A stretch of 64,000 nt of DNA from Plazaster borealis (GCA_021014325.1 CM037459.1:14472501-14536500); one strand, 5' to 3'. Positions 1 through 12,853 are shown, counted from the first letter of the stretch. Numbers and translations are program-made. Notes: generated from the letters alone by a model not told the origin.

Positions 1-362
1 CGATCGATCGGACTTTCCATCGATCGATCGGACTTTTGCATCGATCGATTGGTCTTTTCCATCGATCGATCGATGCTGTCAACCGATCGATCGATGAAAA
101 AAAGAGCGGCCGGAAATGAGCGATAAAGAGCGATCGGTTAAAAGCACCGGTCGATCGGTTGAAAACACCGATCGGTTGAAAAGTGCGATCGGTCGGTTGA
201 AAAGAGCGATTGAAAGACCGATGGGCCTACATCGATGCGTATACGCCTCACACACAACGGACCGCCGTGCACGTAGACCGCGTATATTGTGTGCGTATAC
301 CGACATTCCTTTTCCTCTCCGAAGGACACAGTTCAGCCAATCATTGGTAAGATGCATATTCA
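1..362. repeat. Left arm of a widely spaced inverted repeat, CGATCGAT-rich
   Basis: This stretch reappears in reverse complement at 12854-13222. The outer part is a degenerate tandem array of CGATCGAT blocks spaced about 20-25 bp apart. The inner part is unique sequence with the palindrome CCAATCATTGG near 337-347. Homology with the other arm stops near 362. The window begins inside the arm, so its outer end is not seen. Open frames across it (for example 116-505 plus) are arginine/serine-rich readings of the repeat and are not called as genes. Confidence 0.85.
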
Positions 363-1020
363 CGAACAAGATATTTTATTTTCCAACGTTGTATGGAACA
401 ATAAAGCAGCACGGATCGGATGGAGTTCTGCAAAATTTTACAACCAAAGATTTTGAGAAGTACATGTATAAGAATGTATTTTTTCAGAGGGGAGTTGTAA
501 CTTGATAGGGGTGATTTACAGTTTGGGTTACATATGATTTTTAAAATGCTCGCTGACATATTTCCGCTGAGCGTAGAGAAAGGACCTTTTTCTATGCGCT
601 GAGAGCCTGATTTCCTTTTTTCTTCTTTCAGAAATGAGATTATTTGGATATAAAATAAAATGTTTGATAATTTGGGGGTACCTCAATACTGTTTCACCAA
701 GTTGTCAACCATAACATGAACAACAATGGACTAATTAAATTTGGCAGTAAATACCATTGGTGGTCCTATCACTTCCGCTTTTAAGTATACGCTGCTGATG
801 ACAGTTCATATCAATAGAGAATCTCGATGATGTGACTGTCACACAATTATTATCAAAAAGGGAATTAGGTTGAGAAAGCGTTTAGAGGGGGTGGGATGCC
901 ACTTTCGTTGCCTATTACTTCATCCATGCCCCGATTTAGTCTTCATTTCTGTCACTATTGCTGTCAATATTAACCTCAACTTGTTGTGGCAAGGAGTGTC
1001 TTAACAAGTATCGGACATAT
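363..1020. other. Noncoding, no gene seen
   Basis: AT-rich sequence with no open frame or repeat that I recognise. It lies inside the inverted-repeat pair, between the left arm and the 3' end of the LINE. Confidence 0.5.
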
Positions 1021-1047
1021 TAATAATAATAATAATAATAATAATAA
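1021..1047. repeat. (TAA)n microsatellite, LINE 3' tail
   Basis: Nine or so uninterrupted TAA units sit at the 3' end of the minus-strand LINE, where such elements carry a short tandem tail. Confidence 0.9.
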
Positions 1048-1134
1048 CGAGGTCTTATAGAGCGCACAAATCCACAAAAGTGCTCAGGGCGCTAATACAG
1101 AGAAAATACAAACAAAAATAACAAAAAAACCAGA

Positions 1135-2963
1135 TTAAATACAAAAGAACGGATCTATAGACATGAGGTGTGTTTTGAGAGATGTTTTGAAAGAGTGAAT
1201 GGAAGTGGATGTTTTGATGTGAAGAGGAAGTTGATTCCAGAGACGTGGTGCCGCAATAGAAAAAGATCTGTCCCCCCAGGTGCGATTAGACTTGATTTCT
1301 TGAAGAAGATATCTGTTAGCAGAACGAAGGTTGCGAGATGGTTTGTAGATGTTGAGCATGTCTTGGATGTAAGCAGGTGCTTGCCCATTTAGAGATTTGA
1401 AAACAATGAGCAAGAGTTTATATATGATTCTAGAGGATACTGGGAGCCAGTGAAGATCTAAAAGAACAGGTTTGATATGAGAGTATTTTGTTGTTAAGGT
1501 GACCACACGAGCAGCAGTGTTTTGTATGCGTTGAAGGCGGGATAGCTGAACATCTGGAAGCCCAAACAAAAGAGAATTTCCCATATCAAGACGAGATGTA
1601 ACAAAGGAGTGGACAATCTGTTCTGTGGAAGCGCGATCAAGATATTTTCGGATCCTTCCTATGTTGCGGATGTGAAATGAAGCAGAACGAACTGTGTTAG
1701 AAATGTGGCTCTTGAACGTCATCGATGAATCAAAAATGACACCCAGATTGCGTACTTGGCTGACTGGTTTGATGTGAGAATCCCCAACAGTAATAAAGGG
1801 AATAGAGATCTTCGAAAGTTGCTGTGGAGAACCAATCAACATGAACTCGGTCTTACTGTCATTAATTTTCAGGAAGTTGACGTTCATCCACTGACGAATT
1901 TCACAAACACAAGCCTCAATGCGATTGATGCAGGACTGGGCATGTTGTTGTGAGGGATTAAAAGACACATATATTTGTGTGTCATCAGCGTAAGTGTGAT
2001 ATTGAAGGTTGTGACGCTGAATGATTTCTTGAAGAGGGAATGTGTATATAGAGAACAACTGCGGGCCGAGAACAGAACCCTGAGGAACAGAGAAATCAAG
2101 TTGGACAGGTTCTGAGGCAGCATCCCCGACACGGACGTACTGCGGCCTACATTCCAGGTAGGATTGACACCATTGCAGAGCACGATCCCGCAGACCGATG
2201 ACGTCATGCAGACGAGAGCAAAGGATAGAGTGGTCAACGGTGTCAAAAGCTGCGCTCAAATCGAGGAAAATAAGAGCCGTAATTTGTTGTTGATCAAGAC
2301 CAGAAAGAATGTCATTGTGAACTCGTATTAAGGCAGTTTCGGTGCTGTGATTTGGTCTGTAGGCAGATTGAAATGAATCAGTGAGATTGTTGCCCCGCAT
2401 AAATACCTGTAATCTAGATGACACTATTCGTTCAATAGTTTTACCTAGAAAACTCAAATTAGAAATGGGTCTGTAATTGCTGAACACTTCCTTATCCAAG
2501 CCACTTTTCTTTAAGAGAGGGCGAATGTAAGAGGTTTTAAGGCAAGTGGGGAAAACACCGGTATTGAGAGATTTGTTGACAATATGAGTAATTAAAGGAA
2601 CTAGAACATCACAGCAATCCTTAATAAGAAAGGTGGGAACTGGGTCAAGCTCACAGGATTTGGATGGAGATTTGGCAAGCAATTTCTTGATTTCTGTCTC
2701 ACTGGCAGGATGAAATTCTGTAAGATAGGCATGATTAAGCTCAATTTGAGAAGAGATATTAACTTTGCTACAAGCTTGAGAAAAATCATTACGATTATGA
2801 TAATTCTGTTGACAAAAAAATTGGAAAATTGGGTAGCTAGGGCACTGTCAGTAACAGACACAGGCAAAACAGGAACTTTGCTCTTATTAAGTAAACGATT
2901 AACAATACTAAACAACTGTTTCTGATTACCAGAACAACCAATAACCTTAGAGGAATAATACAC
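1135..2963 (-). pseudogene. LINE ORF2 fragment: reverse transcriptase
   Basis: The long frame 2682-1135 (about 515 codons) encodes a non-LTR reverse transcriptase. It shows the palm motif PQGSVLGPQLF, the catalytic YADD, and the C-terminal region with LHWLPV and PRLWNQLP motifs common in CR1/L2-like elements. The frame stays open upstream to about 2808. There a 1-nt shift moves the conserved text (a YYSSK start near 2950 and FVNRI) into the frame of 2963-2601. The protein would copy LINE RNA at the target site. With the endonuclease missing and a frameshift present, it is a dead partial copy, although the last 515 codons are intact. Confidence 0.85.
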
Positions 2964-2985
2964 TTTCTTAGCTCATTATTGGCGT

Positions 2986-4593
2986 CATTATTCATGACTT
3001 GGTGTGTAACCCCGAAAATGGGAACACTTTGAATAAATGAATAATAAAAGAAAAACGCTTAGTGTTGGGGAACTCGCTTATGAGAAACTCAATTAATCTA
3101 AGGATCGAATAGGATAAAGACGCGAGGAAATGCAAGAAGTGGGACAGTGAATCAATTTGTATATGTCTCCTCAAAAAAACAAAAAAAAACAAACAACTTT
3201 ATTGATTATAAAGCGATGACCAAAAGCAAAACCAGTGATTGATGTACACAGCAATAAATCAAGTGAATTATAAACCAAGACCAATAGTAACACTACTGAA
3301 CTAACACGAGAATTTATAAAAACCACTAAAAACAACAAAACACAGTGCCAAAGAAGGTTACAAATTAAAATCAAAATGGCTTAAAACCGAGTCCATAACA
3401 GTGCTCCATGGTATTACTTGACGCAGGCAAAACTCAGAATTTGAAGTTGTTATACATAAAAAAAAACAATCGTGATGATGGGAGAACACATATACATGTG
3501 GAGTGTTCCCCTTGCGCTGCCAGGCAGCTATCTGTAGTAAATTACACCACTACAGTACAAGGATTAAGGATTAAGCAAGTGGGTTGTTTATAAACAGAAC
3601 ATTCCTAGAAATTAACTTGTACAGGGTGCTAGAAGAGATTAAATTGGAAATATAAACAGTGGAAGGGTAACTGAACAGAGGTTTTCCTCACAACGTGGTT
3701 AATTTTGTGAGCCACGAATATTTCACTCAATATTTCTGATCGGTGTCCCCTTTTGAATAAACAATGAACGATCCGAGTTATAATCAGATTAATTTGAATA
3801 AACACTTATACGTACACGAAACGTTCATGGCTTTAAGTGCATGTGAATCGAGCAGTATAGGTCAAAATGTATAATTTATGACTTTGTGAAACTAAGTCCC
3901 ACATGGTGAAAAAGACATAGTCGTTTCAAAAAATGAATGAACAGTTATGTGATTGACACGGGTGTAGAAAGACCAATGCTCTATGGAAAGACCCAGTGTT
4001 GATTTGAGTGTTGATAAGGGGCCATAATAGTCATGTTAAACAATTTCGAAATTTTTCTAAATTGTTTTGACCCGCCCTAAATATTGGTCTTCCATTTCCC
4101 AGGACAGAGGCAGACAGAAAAACGTTTACATTTAAGAGGAGCTTGGCATGGAATGCCCTTCCCTTCAACTCTTAAAGATGTGTACAACATTATTAAAATT
4201 GAAAATATAAATGTGTACAGACTTGCACATATATACCTTACATGGTAAAAAGACGGTCATGGTAGAAAAACTTCCCTTGAAATAGTTTTGCTTGAAGTGC
4301 CATAGTTTTTAGGAAATTAGTAAAACATTAGTCTCTACTAAAATCCGATGTTTGAATTAAAGTATAAACATTAATATGTTTTTTTCTCATATAAATAACT
4401 CTAAAGACCGATCGAGCTTAAACTTTCATAGGTTTGTTAAAGTTCATGTATGTGTTTGGTCACATCAAGTGCCATGGTCTATAATAAATATCAATGTTCT
4501 ATTCACCCTTTAAAAGTCTCCCTGTAAAGCATCAGTCGTTTAAACTTTTAAATAACCAGATTAGTATTTTCTAGGTTTGGTGTCTTTAAAAAA
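2986..4593. other. Noncoding, no gene seen
   Basis: About 1.6 kb of AT-rich sequence between the truncated LINE and the BEL/Pao insertion. Only short chance frames occur. I see no RNA gene, terminal repeat or recognisable domain. It may be body sequence of the element bounded by the inverted-repeat arms. Confidence 0.5.
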
Positions 4594-4598
4594 TATAC

Positions 4599-4995
4599 TG
4601 TAGTCTCCAACGATACTTTGTTTACATATGCTAATTAGTTGACTTTGACCCTAAGATATTTACATGCAGAGCGTATCTTCGCAATGCATTGTGGGGCGAT
4701 TTTCACACACACACACACAGATACAGAGATAGGGAAGTGACACCGTTCTTTTACCGTCGTCGACTTCATCGTGATGTTCTTCGTTTATGTGACTATTTGA
4801 AGTTAAATGCAAGTATTATTTCCATTGTTCACTGGAGCTATAATCTAGACAATATTAAACGCATAGCCCTTGACCGTCTCCTGCCAAGACTCACTTTTCA
4901 AGGTTCAACTCGGAATTTAGAATTAGAAATCTTCTATCAGCTTATCAGTAAATTTAGACGCGTAATAACAACTGTTACAGAAGTCTATCTCTACA
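4599..4995 (+). repeat. BEL/Pao 5' LTR
   Basis: 397 bp, starting TGTAGTCTCC and ending CTCTACA, with 5-bp inverted termini. It contains a CA microsatellite near 4705-4720. Compared with the 3' LTR it lacks about 36 nt near 4868 and has further substitutions and small indels, so the insertion is not very recent. The 111-codon open frame 4689-5024 lies mostly in the LTR and is not considered a gene. Confidence 0.9.
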
Positions 4996-5156
4996 TTGTA
5001 AAAGAACGTCAGTTACTAGAATAACAGAACTTTAATGAATCAAAGAGGAACTCGTATAATCCCTGTCGTTTTGGTTTGTCCGGAAATTGGGCAACCTCGT
5101 GAGACGTATCCACAGGACAGTTTCAGAGACCGTGGCTGTCCGGAAACTGGGCAACC

Positions 5157-6652
5157 TTGTTGCAACAGTACAACATGAGGACTACAAAGAACATTGATGA
5201 GCATGAGACTCCAAAACCCAAAGAAAAGGAGACAAATTTGAAAGTTGATGGTGAGACAACCTCAATGCCAGATGCATGGCCACAGAATGGATCGCAAAGA
5301 GTTCCCCGGAAGAAAGTGCATCCATGCCAGAACTTGCACCGTACGACATTGGGGCCAGAAGTAAATGGGTGCCAAAGATTTCACCTGAAGATAGTGCCTC
5401 CATGACAGGACGTTCCAGCAATGTCTCCTGCTCATCAATGAGAACCACAGCATCAGCTCTTTCGTACAAGAATAAACAAAGAGAAATCGAACTTGTTGCT
5501 CGATCAACGCAAACGTCTACTGCAGAAAGAGCTTTCGCTGCAAGAAGCCGAAAATGAAATAAAGCATGCTCAAGAAAGGGCCATGTATCTCAAACGGCGA
5601 CAGGAAATTGAAGAAGAAGAAGCAAAATCGACCAAGAACAACAAGAAATCGAAATAAGTGCCGAGTTACAGGCAACCCGTGCAATTTCAAAGATGATGGA
5701 TGAACAAGAAAGCGGTGGTATTGCAACAACAGTCTCTAAGAAAATAACTGAAGACATGCTCAAAGCAATCCATCACGATGTGACCAAATTTGAAACAGCG
5801 AGCACTACGCCAGTACCAGTGTCACAATCTACTTTGAAACCTGATGCAAATGTTTTCTCTTCGGTGGCAAATGAAGTATCCATGACAACCATTGATTGTA
5901 ACCCACCAGTCAAGTCACAAGACGTGAAGAATGACATTGAGCCAAAGGTACCTGCAACACCAAGTCATTCAAATTCAGATCAAGTATCCATGGCAATAAT
6001 CCTCAGTATGATTATTGAAAATCAAAAGGAAGCAGCTCTTCCATCATCCGAAATGGACTACTTCGTTGGAACCAATGTCTTGTCCTATTCGTCGTTCTTC
6101 AAGAACTTTAGCTATGTTGTTGAAGACAAGACCAGTGATCCAGCGAGACGACTTGAACTTCTCTTAAAATACACAAAGGGAGAAGCCCATGAGCTGAAAA
6201 AGGAGTGCCCTTTGATTGAACCAGCATCAAAGGCATATGAAAGGGCTAGATGGCTTCTCAAAAGAGACTACGGACAACCACCAATTCTCGCAGCAGCTTA
6301 CAAAAACAAAGCTGAAAACTGGAAGAAAATTGCCTCAGGAGACAAGGCAGCATTGAGAAAATTCTCAATTATTCTCATCAACTGTTGTAATGGAAAAGAA
6401 GGCAATCCTGACATGGCCAGTATGGATGGCTTTGAATTCCTGAAAGCATTGGCTGGAAAACTGCCAATTCCCCTCCAGCAACTAAGGATCAAACAAGTTG
6501 GGAAGCTTAGAGAGGTTGACCAACGATCAGCCACGCTAACTGACTTTGAGAAGTTTGTGGGACAGATTTCCCGCAATGAGAACGACCCCCGCATTACCGG
6601 ACTTGGATATGAATGCAACAAAAATGGAAAAGGACCGTCCCCACTGCAGTAA
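5157..6652 (+). pseudogene. BEL/Pao gag region (coiled coil and DUF1759-type domain)
   Basis: The reading is spread over two frames. A frame containing 5276-5500 gives way to a lysine/glutamate-rich coiled-coil stretch (about 5496-5628), then returns to the first frame and runs to 6652. The last 319 codons carry the Pao-type gag domain (DUF1759 in Pfam terms), with FKNFSYVVEDKT, RRLELLLKYTKGEA and ARWLLKRDYGQP. Gag would form the particle that packages element RNA. An alternative frame opens at 5157 but ends at 5405. The pair of compensating frame changes near 5498 and 5628 suggests decay. Confidence 0.8.
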
Positions 6653-7823
6653 GGCCACAAATGGAACAAAAGGTGAATCAAAACCGGTCTTCGCAACTGC
6701 TGTGCGAAACCAAGAGAGCAGAAAGCCTAACCCTACAGAGAACCGAGCTGCAAAGAAACCATGCTTATACTGTGGTGATGGAACCAATCATTGCATTCTA
6801 GAATGTACAAAATTCTCTGCATTGGAAGCAAAGATAAAATCCGAATTCTGTCACAAAAAAGGAATGTGTTTTGGATGCCTCAACCCAGGGCATATGAAGA
6901 AAACGTGCCCAAATCATGAATGGGCAAAGTGTGGAAAATGCCAAAAACGTCATGTAACAGCTATGCATGACCCAGAAAGACAACAAAAACAAAACAGTGA
7001 ACAAAAAGAGCAAGTTGAAACTGCTCAAATTACTACAGGATGCGTTGGTGTTAACACAAGCCAATGTGGAAGTGTGAACACTGACAAAGGTAACCCAATG
7101 ATGGCCATTGTTCCAGTGATGATGAAAGCGAAATCCAGTAATGAGTGCTTCAGTACATACGCATTCATTGACAATGGGTGTGGAGCAGTTTTCTCTACTG
7201 TGGAGATTAATCAGCATCTCAGAACAAAATCCAGAAAGACAAAGCTGATCATCAAAACCCTGAACTCTGAACAAATGATTGACACACATGTCATTCTTGA
7301 TGATTTGCAAATCGGTAGTCTTGATGGTAAATTCTACACTGACCTTCCAACAGTTTACATGAAGGATGACATGCCAGTTACCCTGGAAGATGCTCCAACC
7401 CAAAGTGATCTAAACTGTTGGAAGCATCTGAGACAAATAAAACTTCCCAACTCAAGAGACATTGACATACCGAAAGTCACCATGATGATTGGGATTAACG
7501 TACCAGCTGTATCCACTCCTGTACAAACGACATCTGCAAAGCTTGGTGATCCATACGCCATAAGAACCCCATTAGGCTGGTTGGTCTATGGACTACCAGG
7601 AAAACTAAAGGGACAGCCTGAAATAAGTGTCAACTTCTGCAGAGTTGGCAATGGAACGGTCCAAAATGGAAAGGACCAGCTCGATGAACAACTGAAAATG
7701 TATATGAACATGGATTTCAATGAGCGTCTGAGCAATCAAAGTGAAATGTTATCTGCAGAAGATAAGCAGTTCATGAAGATAATGGAAGATTCTGTTATCA
7801 AAATCAATGGCCACTACCAATGA
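6546..7823 (+). pseudogene. BEL/Pao zinc knuckles and aspartic protease
   Basis: This frame overlaps the end of gag by about 107 nt and is +1 relative to it. It contains CX2CX5HX4C (CLYCGDGTNHCILEC), then a classic CX2CX4HX4C knuckle (CFGCLNPGHMKKTC) and a further CX2C with histidines (CGKCQKRHVTAMH). Next comes the retropepsin-like domain with FIDNGCGAVF, where the catalytic motif is D-N-G as in many Pao proteases. The protein would bind RNA and mature the polyprotein. The frame ends at 7823 just as the conserved text continues in the frame opening at 7820, so one nucleotide is missing there. Confidence 0.8.
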
Positions 7824-10800
7824 GGCTACCACTCAAAGAGAGAAACGTCACCATGCCAAAAAACCGATCTCAGGCAAACATGTTTGCAGAACGACTGAAA
7901 CGCAAACTTGAAAAGAATGAGAAACTGAGATCACAATATTCTTCCTTCATGGCAGATCTCGAACAAAAGAAATTCTCTGAGAAAGTACCACTCTCAGAAA
8001 TAAATCGAGATGATGGCAGAGTGTGGTACATCCCACATCATGGTGTCCGCCACCCAAGAAAACCAGAAAAGTTGAGAGTCGTATTCAACTGCCCTGTTGC
8101 TTACAAAGGAACTTCACTCAACAACCAACTACTACAAAGACCAGACATGACAAATCGCTTGATTGGCGTTCTTCTTCGTTGGAGGCAAGATCGAGGAGCC
8201 ATCATGGCCGACATAGAGGCAATGTTTTACCAGGTGAGGGTGGCCCCAGAAGACTGCGACATGTTGTGCTACCTTTGGTGGCCACAAGGAGACCTTACAA
8301 AGGAACCAGAGGCATACAGAATGCTAGTACATCTGTTTGGTGCAGTGTCTTCACCGAGCTGCGCCAACTATGCCCTCAAGAAAACTGCCACTGATAATGA
8401 AAACAAAAGCAAGAAAGAAGTCATAGAGGCCATTCAAAGGGACTTCTATGTTGATGACTTCTTAAAGTCAGTGCCCACAGAATATGAAGGAGCTAGTCTA
8501 GCACATGACATCATGCAAGTAGTCCATGAGGGAGGTTTTGTACTAACCAAATGGATAAGCAACAGCAGAGCTGTACTCTCATCCATACCTGATGAACATC
8601 GTACCAAGGATGTAAAAGGTATAAATGTTCAAATTGATGTTCTACCATTGGAACACGCCTTGAGGGTGCAGTGGTGTGTAGAGACTGATCAGATAAAATT
8701 CAAACAAAAGGATGTGAACCAAACCCCTACCCGAAGGAACATCCTCTCTGTGATGAGCTCCATCTTTGACCCATTTGGATCCACATCACCCTATGTATTG
8801 AAGGCCAAGATGATTCTGCAGTCATTGTGCAGAGAAAAGATAGGATGGGATGAACCCATTCCAGCAAAGGAACAAAAGGAATGGGAGACTTGGCTAAAGG
8901 ACATGCCTGATCTTAGTGAAGTATTCTTGAACCGATGCTACAAACCCTCAGAGTTCGGAAAAGTAATCAACACCCAGCTGCATCACTTTGCTGACGCAAA
9001 TCAGCAAGGATATGGGACCGTGACTTACTTACGCTTGACCAATGAAAATGATGAGAAACACTGTGAATTTGTGTGTGCCAAATCTCGAGTTACACCATTG
9101 CGAGCACACACAATTGTGAAGTTAGAGTTGACAGCAGCAACATCAGCTGTTCGTCAAGATGAACTGTTCAAGAGAGAGCTGACTTTGAAAGTAGATGAGA
9201 CAATATTCTGGACAGATAGCCAAACTGTCCTCAAATACATAGCCAATGAGACGACTCGGTAACCAGTCTTTGTGGCTAATCGTATTGCTGTCATCCGTGA
9301 TGGCTCAGATGTAAGCCAATGGAGGTACATCCCAACCAAACTGAATCCAGCAGATCATGCATCCCGAGGTCTCTGCGCCAAAGAACTAATCACAAAGCCA
9401 GAGTGGTTAGGTGGCCCAGATTTCCTAAGGCAAGCCGAAAATACCTGGCCAAGCTCTAATGAGATTTCACCAGACGAACGAGATGGAAGTGACAGTCCTG
9501 AACCAGCTCCAGAAATAAATGTAAATGCAGTGGTGATTGAGGAGGAAACAAGACCAATATACCAGCTACTCAATCACTACTCAGACTGGACGAGACTTAA
9601 AAGGGCTGTAGCATGGTGGCTACGCCTAAAAGGAGTTCTACAGCAAAAGGTCAGTCTCGGCCATGTGCCAAAGATGGATAAATCTCTTACCGCAGAAAAA
9701 ATGCAAAATTCTGAAATTGCTATCTTCAAGCATGTTCAGAAATGCGCATTTACCAAAGAGATAAAGGCACTTCAAACTTTACAGAAACAAACCAGCCAAA
9801 ACTCTGCAAACTTAGAGAAAGTACAGAATGAGAAAGCCAGAACCGATCAAAGACGAGAGAGATTAATCAAAAAAGATAGCCCATTGATCAGTCTCAACCC
9901 AGTACTGCAAAAGGGGCTGCTGAAAGTTGGTGGAAGACTCAGAAATGCACCCATCACAGAAAGTGCAAAACACCAGGTGATTCTCCCCAAGAATCACCAT
10001 GTGTCAATGCTGGTGATCAGACACATTCATCATATGGTTGGCCATCAGGGTCAAAACCATGTTCTTTCTGAACTAAGACAAAGCTTCTGGATTATCAAAG
10101 CCGTTGTGACAGTGAGAGGTATCCTGAAACGCTGTGTGGTTTGTAAAAGGATACAATCCAAAGTTGGGAAACAAAAGATGGCTGACCTGCCAACTTTTCG
10201 ATTGCAACCACAGCAGCCAGCATTCACCTACACCGGAGTAGACTACTTCGGACCATTTGAAATCAAATGCGGCCGTACTACTAGGAAGCGGTATGGCGTG
10301 TTATTTACCTGCCTATCCAGCAGGGCAGTGCACATAGAAGTGGCAGAATCAATGGACACAAGTTCCTGTATTGATGCTTTGCGACGCTTCATGGCCAGAC
10401 GTGGATGTATTAAGGAGATACATTCTGATAATGGCACTAATTTTGTTGGTGCCAATAGAGAGTGGAAAGATGCCATGAAAGAATGGAACACAGATAAAAT
10501 CACCCGTTTTGCAGCCGACCGTGGTGTAACTTGGGTTTTCAATCCATAAACAGCATCGCACCATGGTGGAGTTTGGGAAAGACAAATACGAACAATCCGC
10601 AAATTCCTGAACTCCATCCTTAATGAACAGTTCCTGCGTAACCACCAGAACGAAGAACAGTTACACACACTCATGTGTGAGGTTGAGGCTATTATCAACA
10701 GCAGGCCTTTAACCAGATCTTCAGATGACCCCCATGACCTGGATGTTATCACTCCTAACAGCTTGTTGAACTTGCATCCCACAGTGGTCCCACCGCCTGG

Positions 10801-11128
10801 GAATTTTACTCAGAAGGACCATTATGCAAAAAGGCGTAGGAGACAGATGCAGTACCTAGCAGATCTCTTTTGGAAACGTTGGACCAAGGAGTATCTACCC
10901 TCCCTTCAACGAAGACAAAAATGGACCCAACCGGAAAGAAACTTACAGACTGGGGATGTTGTGCTCATTGTGGATGATCAGGCCCCTCGAAACTCCTGGC
11001 CATTGGGATTAGTGACGGAGATTTTCCCTGACAAACATGGATATGTGCGCAGTGCCAGGGTGAAAACTAAGACGGCAGTTCTGGTCAGACCTATCAGCAA
11101 ACTGTGCCTACTACTCGAACAGGACTAA
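7820..11128 (+). pseudogene. BEL/Pao pol: reverse transcriptase, RNase H, integrase
   Basis: One frame runs from 7820 to 11128, with in-frame TAA stops at 9260-9262 and 10547-10549. The first part (7820-9262) is the reverse transcriptase, with RVVFNCPVAYKGTSLNNQLL, MADIEAMFYQV and the catalytic FYVDDFLKS, leading into RNase H (HHFADANQQGYG, FWTDSQTVLKY). The second (9272-10549) finishes RNase H and holds the integrase HHCC zinc-binding region (CVVCKR) plus the first two catalytic aspartates (GVDYFGPFE, IHSDNGTNF). The third (10550-11128) holds the catalytic glutamate (HHGGVWERQ) and the C-terminal DNA-binding part (GDVVLIVDD). The second stop therefore falls between the second and third catalytic residues of integrase. 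Confidence 0.92.
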
Positions 11129-11806
11129 TGGTTCATTATGCTCCCGAAAGCGCATAGTACCAAGAATTGTTTTGATAAGCTGTTACCCGCTTTTTCTTGA
11201 TAAATAAGATGCCAGACAATTTACCTTGGAAACAGTCATACATCAATCATTGTTGGAAACTACTTCGGATTAGTGAACACTAGGGTCTTATCTATTAGTG
11301 AACAAGTTCGTTTGGATGTTGAAGAAACCATCAGAACTATGTTGGAACAGAGATGTGCTAGTACTTCTATTTGTTGATTAAACAGACTTTGAACATTGAA
11401 CTGTCTACTGCATGTGGCTTGACTTAATTTTGTGTTGTTTTAAGCTCAACACAGTAGCCATCGTAATATGGACATGTTGAACTCAGAGTGATTTTGTTTC
11501 ACTGCATCTTGTTTTTTGCTGTTCATGGAAACCTTATATGATCATTATTTGCATTTTGCTTGTACGACAGAGACTAATTTCAGAAGTTTCTGTACTTGTT
11601 AAAGTCAGGGACAAAGTAGTTCCCTGAGTTTGAAATTTAGTTCATTTCGAAAATTTTATCAAGTTTTGCAAGCCATTTAAAAAAAAGGAAAGGCACTGAA
11701 CTCACTCTAAATGTTAGTGAGTCCCAAAATTCTCTTACCAAATTGTTTAGGATGATTGGAGACTTTAGTTAGTTGTCACCCTTTATCAGTGTGACTGGGG
11801 CCAGAA
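11129..11806 (+). other. BEL/Pao 3' untranslated region
   Basis: 678 bp between the pol stop and the 3' LTR, without a significant open frame. A purine-rich run near 11680-11695 and a short GGGG stretch just before the LTR are possible polypurine tracts. I cannot choose between them. Confidence 0.6.
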
Positions 11807-12241
11807 TGAAGTCTCCAACGATACTTTGTTTACATATAAATTATGCTTACTAGTTGACTTTGACCCTAAGATATTTGCATGCAGAGCGTATCTTCGCAAT
11901 GCATTGTGGGGCGATTTTCACACACACACAGAGATACAGAGATAGGGAACTGACACCGTTCTTTTACCGTCGTCGACTTCATCGTGATATTCTTCGTTTA
12001 TGTGACTAATTGAAGTTAAATGCAAGTATTATTTCCATTGTTCATTGGAGCTATAATCCAGACAATATTAAACGCATAGCCGATTCTAAAAGGACAGAAC
12101 TCTCCGTTTATTTTATTGACCGTCTCCTGCCAAGACTCACTTTTCAAGGTTTAACTCGGAATTTAGACTTAGAAATCTTCTATCAGCTTATCAGTAAATT
12201 TAGACGCGTAATAGCAACTGTTACAGAACTCTATCTCTACA
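11807..12241 (+). repeat. BEL/Pao 3' LTR
   Basis: 435 bp, starting TGAAGTCTCC and ending CTCTACA, followed by the target duplication TATAC. It holds about 36 nt (near 12082-12118) that the 5' LTR lacks. Confidence 0.9.
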
Positions 12242-12246
12242 TATAC

Positions 12247-12853
12247 TATGCATTTTTAAAACAACTTTGTAAAAAGTATATCTCTGTACAAGCTGGGCCC
12301 CATGGGAGACCAGTGATTACCATCAGTTGAACTACATAAGTAAATAAGTAAATAAATAAACAAGTCCATAAGTACCCCCTCCCCCCCCAAAAAAAAAAAG
12401 CGGCGGGAGTCAAGTCATGAAGAATAACCAATGGGCCACAGCTATTCCAGTCAATATAAACTATAGTGCCCAAAACATGCCAAAACTTATCATTTGTTAA
12501 TCTATAAGCATTGTTTGCATATAACACACTGTAATTTGTACCATAACCAATATACATCTAGAAATAGTTGAACTGAAATGACAGATCATAGACACCGAAC
12601 TGAAAGTCGTGTCTAATTTCTTTAATTTTTATACCGTTATTAATAATGTGTTAAGACAGATAAGGTGCAATCATGGAGGTAGCTAGAACTGTTACTCCTC
12701 CCTGATACAAACAGCGTTCTCTTAATTAAAATTCACCAGTAGGACTACCTTCAGTGTGGTTTCTTATTAGCAGTTGCTTTCAAATTGACCATACAAATTT
12801 GACAGGACTCCATACGTGCTGCTTCGTGTACAACGGTGGCAAACGGTTTGCCA
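12247..12853. other. Noncoding, no gene seen
   Basis: AT-rich sequence between the BEL/Pao element and the right inverted-repeat arm. It contains a (TAAG/TAAA)n-like run near 12335-12360 and a C8/A11 homopolymer junction near 12370-12395. No gene is recognised. Confidence 0.5.

Larger units (their letters stand above)
1019..2985 (-). mobile_element. 5'-truncated LINE (CR1/L2-like group)
   Basis: Minus-strand non-LTR retrotransposon fragment. It contains the reverse transcriptase region and C-terminal domain of ORF2, a short 3' UTR (about 1048-1134), and ends in a (TTA)n tail in its own sense, visible as (TAA)n at 1021-1047. A 3' trinucleotide tail with a conserved segment just before it is typical of CR1/L2-type LINEs. 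No endonuclease domain is present and recognisable coding stops near 2985, so the copy is 5'-truncated. The clade assignment rests on the tail and the C-terminal wording and is tentative. Confidence 0.8.
4599..12241 (+). mobile_element. BEL/Pao LTR retrotransposon, full length, inactivated
   Basis: The element runs from one LTR (4599-4995) to the other (11807-12241) and is flanked on both sides by TATAC (4594-4598 and 12242-12246), a 5-bp target duplication. The internal coding order is gag, zinc knuckles, aspartic protease, reverse transcriptase (YVDD), RNase H and integrase, as in BEL/Pao. The reading frame is broken by several frame changes in gag, one at 7820 and two in-frame TAA codons in pol. 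LTR ends are TGTAG...CTACA on the left; the right starts TGAAG. It sits inside the CGATCGAT inverted repeat, so it inserted there later. Confidence 0.93.

Noticed and set aside
116..505. Open frame rich in R/S across the left inverted-repeat arm, and its counterpart at 12866-13348
   Set aside because: Translation of CGATCGAT repeats. Both arms give frames only because the repeat lacks stops, and no domain is present.
4689..5024. 111-codon frame across the BEL 5' LTR
   Set aside because: It overlaps the LTR, is not preserved in the same form in the 3' LTR (12010-12330), and has no domain.
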